From contig JAPKZP010000002.1 of assembly GCA_026393735.1 (NCBI GenBank), forward strand, positions 1 through 13,736: a DNA stretch of 13,736 nucleotides. Reading direction: 5' to 3'. The notes beneath the pieces are model-generated. The model had not been told where the DNA came from. It searched no databases and saw nothing but the letters and a program-made list of their open reading frames with translations. Numbering within the stretch: position 1 is the stretch's first letter; every line of letters begins with the position of its first letter. Below are positions 6,171 to 13,235 of this stretch, in pieces. A program made the translations under genes and the position numbers. Source of the stretch: Acidobacteriota bacterium (lineage in GTDB: Bacteria > Acidobacteriota > Vicinamibacteria > Vicinamibacterales > JAKQTR01).

Positions 6171-6200
6171 AACGGGGGTCGGGACTTATTTTGCAAACCG
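6171..6200 (-). repeat. 30-bp dispersed repeat, copy B, at the GH28 breakpoint
   Basis: Read on the minus strand it runs CGGTTTGCAaAATaaGTCCCG then ACCCCcGTT, matching copy A (1010-1039) at 26 of 30 positions. Its end coincides with the point where GH28 homology stops. A small inverted repeat, GACCC-N7-GGGTC (6164-6180), spans the junction. Confidence 0.7.
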
Positions 6201-6208
6201 GGTGTCGC

Positions 6209-6228
6209 GAATGACAGATTTGTAATTC
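6209..6228. repeat. 20-base palindrome GAATGACAGATTTGTAATTC
   Basis: Eight of ten pairs are Watson-Crick, one is G-T and one is a mismatch. It lies about 8 bases from copy B of the 30-bp repeat and 10 bases past the uxaE stop. A degraded counterpart (ATTACAAAACTGAAATT on the minus strand) sits at the matching place beside copy A, so it seems to belong to the same mobile or repeated unit. An operator of the ACA-N4-TGT kind is possible but there is no promoter context here. Confidence 0.5.
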
Positions 6229-6238
6229 TGCGACAGCG

Positions 6239-7768
6239 TCACCGGGTGACGAACGGCTGCAGGTGCCGCACGAAGTGACGCTCGAGGCAGCTCGCGTACG
6301 CCTCGGGGTTCTCGGCCAGCAGCGCCATGAGCGCGTCCGCGAACAGCAGCGCGCCATCTGGCCGTTTCGTCCGCAGTACCGATCCGAACGTGACGTGCAG
6401 AATCTCACGCACGTCGAAGTCGTCCAGCAGCGCCACGAGACCACCGTCCGCCACCGTGTCCGGCCCCGGGGCGCGTTCGATGGACGCCGACACGTGGTAG
6501 CTCGCGCGGTCCTCCTGGTAACGGACGATCGAGAATCGGTAGATGGACCGGAACAGGTCCGGCGACACCAGCGCCACGGCACGCAGCGCCTCGAGGTAGC
6601 TCGTGCCCGCCGTCTTCAGGTGCACGAGGCCCCTGGTTTCCCTGGCTGCCATCTCGTAGATGCTGAACTTGTCGGAGCCCGAGTGCAGGCTGATCTTGTA
6701 CGGCCCGAACTGGCGGGCGATGGCGGCGTGCACGGACACGTCCGCGTGAAACGCTTTCAGGTCGCCGATGTAGTCTACGCCTTTCTCGAAGCGCCCCACG
6801 AAGCGCGGGGCCAGGCTCTCCCAGCGGACACCGAGCCGGCGCAGCTCGGCCGCGATCAAGATGTGCTCGGCGTGCGTGGTCGGCGTGTCGGTCTCATCGA
6901 CCGACACCTCGAACTCGAACGCCCGGCCCGCCATGACGGACATGGTGTGACGGAACAGTTCGGTCACGTGCGCGATGGCGCGGCCGTACTTGACCGCGGC
7001 CTTCATCACCGTGCGTTCGTCGAAGACGATGCGCGTGCCTTCCACGTCGAACGAGGCGCCCGCGTACCGTGCGCGCAGCGACGCGGCATCATCTTCGAGC
7101 CGGGCCCATGGCAGGACGTCCCAGGCGGCGCGCAACTCGTCCAGCGTGGCTGTGTCGGCGCGGTCGTCGACGTGCTCGCCCGGATCGATCGTGAAGAAGG
7201 TGAAACCGGCCGCCGCGCACGAGGAGATGTCGGCTGCCGTTTTCAGATGATCCGCGTCCGCCCCGTACCCGCTGGTCCAACCTGCCTCGAACGCGCCCCA
7301 CATCGCATCGTCGATCACCTGCTGCGGCGTGCGGCCCGTGCGCGTCATCTCCCGGATCGACTGTTGCGCGAAGATCGGTGCGATGTGGCCGCCGACGGAT
7401 CGCAAGGCCCTGACGTGGCCGGGTGTGGCGAGCCCGAGGCGATCGCCGAATCCTGCGGATGTCATGAGCCCGATGGGCACCGGCCGCAGCCACGGGAGCG
7501 CGGCGCGCGCGGCTGCGGCATTCCGGGGACTGGAAGGCCCGACGAGCACGACCTGGCCGCCGCGTTCGCTCCGCTCGCCTTCGAACGGGGACAGCTGATC
7601 GGCATGCGGGCGGTCGGCGCCGGCAACCAGGCGCCGCTCGGCGCCCTCGCGCACCAGGCTCAGCTCGAGGCTGCCGGCACGAGCCGTGAACATGGGTCTG
7701 CCCGCGTCCGGGCCAGGCGTTGACGAAGATAGCGGTGCGGCGCTCTTGCGGGTATCGATGGGACTCAC
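6239..7768 (-). CDS. uxaE: Tagaturonate-fructuronate epimerase UxaE
   Basis: UxaE interconverts D-tagaturonate and D-fructuronate, joining galacturonate and glucuronate catabolism. It was first described in Thermotoga maritima. The 509-residue cytoplasmic protein carries family-typical segments: PIGLMTSAGFGDRLGLATPGH at ~98-118 (PIGL...GFGDRLG), GYGADADHLKT at 167-177, FFTIDPGEH at 191-199, SVDETDTPTTHAEH at 289-302, KISLHSGSDKFSIYEMA at 358-374 and HLKTAGTSYLEALR at 383-396. The His, Asp and Glu in these loops are likely metal ligands, which is inference. The start is uncertain. The frame is open to a GTG at 7828, but that codon lies within the predicted promoter. I chose GTG 7768, which has AGAGG 8 bases upstream. 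ATG 7693 is the next candidate and would remove a low-complexity leader. It is divergent from the GntR regulator, and an operator-like site lies 16 bases upstream of the chosen start. No uxaA/uxaB/uxuA/kdgK genes are present in the window. Confidence 0.9.
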   Translation of the reverse strand: MSPIDTRKSAAPLSSSTPGPDAGRPMFTARAGSLELSLVREGAERRLVAGADRPHADQLSPFEGERSERGGQVVLVGPSSPRNAAAARAALPWLRPVPIGLMTSAGFGDRLGLATPGHVRALRSVGGHIAPIFAQQSIREMTRTGRTPQQVIDDAMWGAFEAGWTSGYGADADHLKTAADISSCAAAGFTFFTIDPGEHVDDRADTATLDELRAAWDVLPWARLEDDAASLRARYAGASFDVEGTRIVFDERTVMKAAVKYGRAIAHVTELFRHTMSVMAGRAFEFEVSVDETDTPTTHAEHILIAAELRRLGVRWESLAPRFVGRFEKGVDYIGDLKAFHADVSVHAAIARQFGPYKISLHSGSDKFSIYEMAARETRGLVHLKTAGTSYLEALRAVALVSPDLFRSIYRFSIVRYQEDRASYHVSASIERAPGPDTVADGGLVALLDDFDVREILHVTFGSVLRTKRPDGALLFADALMALLAENPEAYASCLERHFVRHLQPFVTR

Positions 7769-7783
7769 GGCTTGTGCCTCTAG

Positions 7784-7794
7784 AGGTCTTACCA
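7784..7794 (-). promoter_or_regulatory. Putative GntR operator in the uxaE leader (TGGTAAGACCT)
   Basis: The minus-strand context is AAAGTGGTAAGACCTCTAG. It shares AAGTGGT and the spaced RCC with the two sites in the 3.7-3.9 kb control region, with one deviation (final T for A). It lies just downstream of the expected uxaE transcription start. Confidence 0.5.
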
Positions 7795-7809
7795 CTTTGT
7801 ACACGGAGA

Positions 7810-7838
7810 TGAATATCACCGCACCCACTTTGCGTCAA
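7810..7838 (-). promoter_or_regulatory. Putative uxaE promoter
   Basis: On the minus strand TTGACG (7838-7833) is followed after 17 bases by TATTCA (7815-7810). The -35 box is 5 of 6 and the -10 box is weak (3 of 6). It would give a leader of about 35 bases before GTG 7768, and it argues against translation starting at 7828. Confidence 0.4.
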
Positions 7839-7903
7839 GTATCGATTATTGTGGGTGTTTTCGAAATGGCAGGGGATCACGGGGCCGCCGCGGCACCCTC
7901 AAG

Positions 7904-7914
7904 TGGATTGTCCA
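7904..7914. promoter_or_regulatory. Variant operator upstream of the GntR gene (TGGATTGTCCA)
   Basis: The pattern is TGGA-N3-TCCA in the context CAAGTGGATTGTCCAAT. It is the same 11-base geometry as the TGGT-N3-ACCA sites with both arms changed in a compensating way, and the AAGTGG flank is kept. It lies just before TTGACG (7919-7924) and about 40 bases before a TATACT box (7953-7958). It may serve autoregulation. Confidence 0.4.
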
Positions 7915-7952
7915 ATAATTGACGGCGGTCGCACTGGGCGGATCTGTGAGGG

Positions 7953-7958
7953 TATACT
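7953..7958 (+). promoter_or_regulatory. Possible -10 box of the GntR regulator gene
   Basis: TATACT matches 5 of 6 consensus bases and lies 28 bases before the ATG. No good -35 box is found at 16-18 bases; TTGACG at 7919-7924 is too far away (28 bases). Confidence 0.35.
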
Positions 7959-7986
7959 TGCCCGGTCCCGCACCCGGGGTAGGCGC

Positions 7987-8730
7987 ATGACCAAGAGCCG
8001 GACCGACAGCACAGAACACGTCATTTCGCACGTCAGGGAGCTGATCGCTCGCGGAGAGCTGCGTCCCGGCGACCGCCTCCCGGCCGAGCGGGATCTTGCG
8101 CTCCAGTTGAGCGTCAGCCGTCCGACGATCCGGGCGGGCCTGCGTGCGTTGTCTGCGATGGGCGTCATCCAGTCGCGCCATGGATCAGGCACGTTCATCC
8201 CGGACGGTCCGCCTACGCTCGGCAGCGAGCCCCTGCGGTTCCTGGCTGCCCTGCACGGTTTCTCGCGGGAGGAGATGTACGAGGCGCGGCGCGTGCTCGA
8301 AGTCAGCAGCGCGGGTCTGGCGGCCGATCGCGCCACGGCCGAACATGTGGCGGCCATTGCCGAAGAGGTTGCGAGCCTTTTCGCCTCGATCGACGATCCG
8401 CAGGAGTTCCTGGTCCACGACATCCGGTTTCACCGTGCCGTGGCCGCAGCGTCCGGCAATCAGATCCTCGCGTCGCTCGTGGAGATGGTATCGGCGCTCT
8501 ACTACGAACGGCGCCGCGAGACCGCGACGCGCGCGACCGATCGCAACCTGCGCGACGCCGCCGATCTCCACCGCAGCATCTACCAGTGCATCCGCTCGCA
8601 CGACGGCGAACGCGCCCGCACGCTGATGAATCAGCACCTGCTGCACTCCGCCGCCTACCAGGCCGAGGAGGAGCACCCCCGAAGCCAGGCTCCCGCGGCG
8701 GCAAAGAACAGCCGCAAACGCCGGACCTGA
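7987..8730 (+). CDS. GntR family regulator, FadR/FCD subfamily (likely hexuronate-responsive)
   Basis: This 247-residue transcription factor has an N-terminal winged helix-turn-helix at ~8-75: HVISHVRELIARGELRPGDR, LPAERDLALQLSVSRPTIRA, then the wing IQSRHGSGTF at 61-70. An FCD ligand domain follows at ~92-225, with the usual metal or ligand residues Asp145 and His149 (HDIRFHRA), His195 (DLHRSI) and His217 (NQHL). The C-terminal tail is Lys/Arg-rich. ATG 7987 was chosen because the standard GntR N-terminus begins there. An in-frame ATG at 7849 would add 46 residues without homology and would cover the putative operator. The ribosome site is weak. FCD regulators of hexuronate genes (ExuR, UxuR) are repressors released by uronate intermediates. 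Its position divergent to uxaE and the shared TGGT-N3-ACCA sites suggest the same here. The ligand is inferred. Confidence 0.9.
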   Translation: MTKSRTDSTEHVISHVRELIARGELRPGDRLPAERDLALQLSVSRPTIRAGLRALSAMGVIQSRHGSGTFIPDGPPTLGSEPLRFLAALHGFSREEMYEARRVLEVSSAGLAADRATAEHVAAIAEEVASLFASIDDPQEFLVHDIRFHRAVAAASGNQILASLVEMVSALYYERRRETATRATDRNLRDAADLHRSIYQCIRSHDGERARTLMNQHLLHSAAYQAEEEHPRSQAPAAAKNSRKRRT

Positions 8731-8830
8731 GCCTGTTGATTCGGCCGCACGCCCGCCTGGCGCTGCGCTATCCTATCCTCCCAGTTCCGGCGACCCCCGC
8801 TGGTCTTCTCTTGCCCCCGTGAGGTGACAC

Positions 8831-11800
8831 TTGCGGATCCGAACCACGCGTGGCTTTCGTGCGTGCCCGACAGGTTTCGTCGCATGTGTGTTCGCGGTCA
8901 TGCTGGCGATCCCGACCCTGGCCCAGCAGACAGCCCGGACGGCCATGGGCGGCCCCGAGGACCGCGCCCGCGCCTTCTCGGGGACGGGTCATACATTCCA
9001 TGGCGACTGGCGTGCCGACGTCTTCGTCTCTCGGTTGGATTGGTCCCCCGGCCAGAGCGTCGCGATCGACGTGTCGCTGCAGTTCTCAGGGTCGCACCTC
9101 TCCAGCCTGGCCAGCGCGGGCATCAAGGCCGACAGGCTCTGCGTGCTGGTGACCGCCGAGCGCACGTTCGACGCCGACGGCTGGATGCGCCTGCCGGGCG
9201 ACGAGAAGATGTCCACGCTCCTGACGCCGGCCGGGCTGGCGATCGAGGGCGGCGCACAGGGCGCCGTGACGACCAGGTACGGCTACCCCTTCAAGTCGCC
9301 GCTCGACGAACTCGTATCGATCCCGATTGCCGCGGCCACGACGGACGCGGCGACGGGTGACAGGATCGCGGCGTTCCCCGTTCGCGTGACGCTGCCATCA
9401 GACCTGCCGCCAGGCCTCTACCGGCTGCGCTTCGATTTCGGCGTGATGGTCGGCAAGAGCGTGTACAACTTCAACGGCTTCACGTTTGCGGCACGCACGT
9501 TTTCAACCGAGGCCGGGACGATCACGTACTTCTACTCGCCGTTGGTCATCCCGGCAGCCGGCGTCCATGCATCCGGACGCGTCGTGGACGCTCTGCGCAT
9601 CCAGCCGCGTTTCCCATGGCTGCTGCTCGCCAACTACAACTCGAACGGCTACCAGGGCGTGGTCGCCGACGAAGATCGCGCGCGATTCGCCCTGTCGAAT
9701 CGAAACCTGATCCCTGACGATGTGATCCTGCCGATGTACAACGACTCCGGGAGCCAACTGTCATACTCGCTGGAGCCGCAGTTCCCGGCAGACACGATCG
9801 ATCCCTATCAGAACCTCCCCTGGAACTGGTCGTCTGGCGAGTACACGGTCCGCATCGCCGGCCCGGACGGAAGCCTCGTGACGCTCGGCCCGGCGAAGTT
9901 CGCCGCGAAGTCCGGCAATGGCCCGACGACCAAGAACACCTCGTTCACGAGCTGGAAGCCGCAGCGGTACGGCCGCTACACCGTCACCGCCACCGGCTGG
10001 ATCGAGGACGAGACCGGCCGGCGCTACGAAGGCGGCGGCACGTACCGTTTCTGGATCGCGAAGCGGATGACGCTCGCGACGGCCACGTTCCAGGGCATGC
10101 CCTACCCGATCGGGTCGACCTACGGGCGCGACATCCAGTTCAATCCGGCGGTGCCGGCCGACGTGCAGGTGACCGCCTCGCTGTTCGTCAATTCCGATCC
10201 GGCGCTCGTCAGGACGCTGAGTTACGCCGGGAAGGCCTCGCCACAGGGAATGTTCGGCGCGGCGCAGGGCATGAAGTCCTTCCCGCTCGACGCGCCGGGC
10301 GAGTATCACGCCCAGGTCACGGCGACCTACACCGACGCCGAAGGCCATCTCTGGGTCAGCGTGATGCGGCATGCCGGCGTGGTGTACGCGGACATCTCCG
10401 CGGTCGTCGCGCGCGGCAAGAAGTTCGCGGTCGCCAACAAGTACGTCGAGCGCGGCGAGACGAAGTTCGAAGGATCGATCGACCCTGACGGCACCCAGCA
10501 CCTCGCGCACATCACGTTCCCCTACTACGCCGGCGACATGCTGCTCATCGGCGCCGAGGGACAGGGGGCCAACAAGATCGAGCCCGTGCTGACGTACCAG
10601 ATGCAGGGCGACACGTCGGCCTGGGACACGAACCTGAACGGTGTCGGGACGACGAACCTCCGGATCAAGACGTCGAACGGGTACTCGCCGCATCTCTATC
10701 CCGAGTACATCACCGACAGGGAGTACTACTATGGCGCGGCGCCGCGGCCAGGGTTCATGGGCCGCTTCATCGTGGGCGAGAGCATCGTCCGCGCGCCGTA
10801 CTGGCCGGTGAGCCCGAATGCCTTTGGCGGGCAGATCGGCGCGTCGCCCAACGGTGACGCCCCGGGCGACATCTATCGGCTGCTTGGCGGGGTCGTGCTG
10901 CGACGGTCGGGGCAGGCGCCGATGTACTCCGGGTACATTGCGAGCGCGTTCCTCCTGCCCAGGGGCACCAACAACAACCGCGTCGTGGCCGCGGGTTCCG
11001 AGGACCTGAACGGGCCGCTCGGCGAAAGGGCGCGGTTCTTCCTGGTCGGCCTGCGCCCGGGGACGTCGTACGAGATCGGCAGCACGTTCCGCCCGGCGCT
11101 GCAGATCGATCCGCTGTTGCCGGTGTCGATCCAGTTCACGCTCATCTACCCCGACGGGCGCCAGCAGGTCGCGACCGGCGTGGGCGACAGGTTCGGTTCG
11201 TTCGCCGGCCCGACGGCGTGGATGCTGGATCAGGCGGGCGTCTACCGCTACCAGATCCGCGCGACATGGAACGGGTTCCAGGGCCGCATGCCCGGGCTGC
11301 CGGAGAGCGGGGGCGAGTTCTTCGTGTACTCGAAGACACGGCCCGCCGGCGTGACGGGGTTGCGGATCGACGGCGCCTCGCAGCGGACGTTCTCCGCGGC
11401 CGGCACGACCACCATCAGCGGCGCGACCTCCGCCTCCGTGGTGCATTACACGCTCATCACGCCAGGTGCCGTCATCGAGCAGGGAGACTTGGCGGTGAAC
11501 AGGGGCGCGTTCCAGTACGTCTTCGATCCGGTGGCCGTCCACGCCAAGGTCCCGCTCTACGACATCACCAGCATCACGACCGGCAAGCCGCAGATCGGAC
11601 GGGTCATTCACCTGACCTTCTTCGCGGAGGAGAAGAACGCCGCCGGCGCGTCCTTCTTCGACGTCACACGCGTGGTCCTGCGTGGCACCACGGTGATTGC
11701 CGCGCGTCCGGTCGTCGCCTCCACGCTCGCCATGGCCGGCCTTCCAACGGCGTCAGCGGGCACGGATGCCGCCGTTGCCGAGGCGATCGCAAGCGTCCCG

Positions 11801-13234
11801 GACTCGGCCGTGCGCGTCATCGCGACGGACGCCGCGGCCATCCGCGACTGGGACGGCCGCCTCGATCGCATGGTGCGCGACGGCGCGCTGATGCTCGTAC
11901 GCCGGGAGTCGGACTCCCTGCTGCCGGACCGCGCACACGAACGCCTGCAGCAGGCCTACAAGGGCGTTCCGGTGTTCGGCAGCGAGGTCACGCGCCAGAC
12001 TCGTCACGGCGTCACCGTGTCGATCATCGGATCGCTCCATGCCGGCATCGACGTCGACGCCTCGCCGACCGTCAGTGCCGAGGAGGCGCAGCGGCTGGTG
12101 GAGCGCCGCACCGGCGGCCGCGTCACAATCGGCCGCGGCCTCGCGCTGGTCGTGCTCCCGCTCGATGACGGGGGCTACGCGCTGGCGTGGCAGGCGGAAG
12201 TCCGCTCCGGCATCGACGTACGTTCGTGCTTCGTCGACGCGTCCACCGGACAGGTGCTTGCCGACTATTCCATGCTGAAGACCGCGCAGCCCGCGCCGGG
12301 CCAACATGTGCGCGTGCTGAACGTGGAAGGCACGGCGGCTCGCACCGCGGAGGCGGTGCGGGATGGTGTATCAACCGCGATGGCGTCGCCGGGGGCGGCC
12401 ACGGACGCCGTGGCGCTTGCGGCCCAGGCTCACGCCTATGCGACCGTCGATTTCCTGGCCCAGCGCTTCAACAGGCGCGGCGTCGACGGCGAGGGCCATC
12501 CAGCAGTCGCGCTCGTACACCCGGCGCGGATTGCGGACTGGCCCGTTCTGCGTGATCAGTTCGCCCGCTACTATGCCGGTGCGTTCTGGGATGGCCACAT
12601 GGCGGTACTCGGCGAGGGTCTGCCGCCAGGGGAAACGGCCGACGGTCATTCGTGGAGCGCGGCGGCTGTCGCCCTCGATATCGTGGCCCACGAACTGGCG
12701 CACGGCGTGTCGGACGCCTCTGCGGGATTCACGTATCGTGGGGAGTCCGGCGCGTTGAGCGAGGCTTTCTCCGACATCATGGAAACCGCCGTCGAGTTCG
12801 CCGCGCAGCCTGCCGGGCCGGGATTTGGACAGGCCGACTACCTGATCGGCGAGGATGCCACGCCGGGCGGCTTGCGATCGCTCGAGCAGCCGGCGCAGCA
12901 TGGACACCCGGATCACGTGAGCGCGCGCGACCTCGGCGCGGCCGACAACGGCGCCGTTCATGCGAATTCGACCATCGTCTCTCACGCGTACTTTCTTGCG
13001 GTCGAAGGCGGCACGAACCGGACATCCGGACTGTCGGTCGAAGGCGTCGGACGCCAGAACCGGAGCCTTGTCGAGAAGGCTGTCTACCGGGCGTTCGTGT
13101 ATATGCTGCCATCGAACGCCACGTTCGCCATGGCTCGGGCAGCGACGGTGCAATCCGCGCGCGATCTCTACGGCGACAGCAGCGCTGTCGAACGTGCGCT
13201 CGTTCAGGCGTGGACCGCCGTCGGGATTGAGTGA
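8831..13234 (+). CDS. Giant secreted thermolysin-type (M4) metallopeptidase with a ~960-residue unrecognised N-terminal region
   Basis: The protein has 1467 residues. A signal peptide (GFVACVFAVMLAIPTLAQQ) ends near 33. Residues ~34-960 are Gly/Tyr/Thr/Pro-rich with alternating beta strands, likely several Ig-like or jelly-roll domains. I do not recognise them as a named family. A short Ala-rich linker follows. FTP (~1010-1080, with LQQAYKGVPVFGSEV) and PepSY-like (~1085-1153) propeptide domains come next. The shortened M4 catalytic domain covers ~1155-1467. Zinc ligands are His1287 and His1291 in HELAHGVS and Glu1311 in GALSEAF, exactly 24 residues after the first His as in thermolysin. His1377 in NGAVHANS matches the thermolysin transition-state His231. 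The catalytic Glu is 1288. The C-terminal helical part ends AWTAVGIE, as in the family. All active residues are present, so it should be active. The start is TTG with GAGG 6 bases upstream; later ATGs would cut the signal peptide. It is not evidently part of the pectin locus. Confidence 0.88.
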   Translation: MRIRTTRGFRACPTGFVACVFAVMLAIPTLAQQTARTAMGGPEDRARAFSGTGHTFHGDWRADVFVSRLDWSPGQSVAIDVSLQFSGSHLSSLASAGIKADRLCVLVTAERTFDADGWMRLPGDEKMSTLLTPAGLAIEGGAQGAVTTRYGYPFKSPLDELVSIPIAAATTDAATGDRIAAFPVRVTLPSDLPPGLYRLRFDFGVMVGKSVYNFNGFTFAARTFSTEAGTITYFYSPLVIPAAGVHASGRVVDALRIQPRFPWLLLANYNSNGYQGVVADEDRARFALSNRNLIPDDVILPMYNDSGSQLSYSLEPQFPADTIDPYQNLPWNWSSGEYTVRIAGPDGSLVTLGPAKFAAKSGNGPTTKNTSFTSWKPQRYGRYTVTATGWIEDETGRRYEGGGTYRFWIAKRMTLATATFQGMPYPIGSTYGRDIQFNPAVPADVQVTASLFVNSDPALVRTLSYAGKASPQGMFGAAQGMKSFPLDAPGEYHAQVTATYTDAEGHLWVSVMRHAGVVYADISAVVARGKKFAVANKYVERGETKFEGSIDPDGTQHLAHITFPYYAGDMLLIGAEGQGANKIEPVLTYQMQGDTSAWDTNLNGVGTTNLRIKTSNGYSPHLYPEYITDREYYYGAAPRPGFMGRFIVGESIVRAPYWPVSPNAFGGQIGASPNGDAPGDIYRLLGGVVLRRSGQAPMYSGYIASAFLLPRGTNNNRVVAAGSEDLNGPLGERARFFLVGLRPGTSYEIGSTFRPALQIDPLLPVSIQFTLIYPDGRQQVATGVGDRFGSFAGPTAWMLDQAGVYRYQIRATWNGFQGRMPGLPESGGEFFVYSKTRPAGVTGLRIDGASQRTFSAAGTTTISGATSASVVHYTLITPGAVIEQGDLAVNRGAFQYVFDPVAVHAKVPLYDITSITTGKPQIGRVIHLTFFAEEKNAAGASFFDVTRVVLRGTTVIAARPVVASTLAMAGLPTASAGTDAAVAEAIASVPDSAVRVIATDAAAIRDWDGRLDRMVRDGALMLVRRESDSLLPDRAHERLQQAYKGVPVFGSEVTRQTRHGVTVSIIGSLHAGIDVDASPTVSAEEAQRLVERRTGGRVTIGRGLALVVLPLDDGGYALAWQAEVRSGIDVRSCFVDASTGQVLADYSMLKTAQPAPGQHVRVLNVEGTAARTAEAVRDGVSTAMASPGAATDAVALAAQAHAYATVDFLAQRFNRRGVDGEGHPAVALVHPARIADWPVLRDQFARYYAGAFWDGHMAVLGEGLPPGETADGHSWSAAAVALDIVAHELAHGVSDASAGFTYRGESGALSEAFSDIMETAVEFAAQPAGPGFGQADYLIGEDATPGGLRSLEQPAQHGHPDHVSARDLGAADNGAVHANSTIVSHAYFLAVEGGTNRTSGLSVEGVGRQNRSLVEKAVYRAFVYMLPSNATFAMARAATVQSARDLYGDSSAVERALVQAWTAVGIE

Positions 13235-13235
13235 G

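Noticed and set aside
6164..6180. GACCC-N7-GGGTC as an intrinsic terminator after uxaE
   Set aside because: The stem is only 5 bp, there is no T-tract on either strand, and it spans the repeat/GH28 junction, so it is more likely a by-product of the rearrangement.
6209..6228. Palindrome as a BlaI/CopY-type operator
   Set aside because: The ACA-N4-TGT spacing differs from the usual TACA-N2-TGTA, and no gene starts beside it. A repeat-associated palindrome is the simpler view.
6263..7723. 486-codon plus-strand frame opposite uxaE
   Set aside because: It is the shadow of the UxaE coding frame. The uxaE strand shows family motifs across its whole length.
9761..11611. Long open frame of 616 codons on the minus strand inside the giant peptidase gene
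   Set aside because: It is a high-GC antisense shadow. The product is Arg/Ala/Gly/His-rich without motifs, while the plus frame carries a signal peptide and continues into a recognisable M4 domain.
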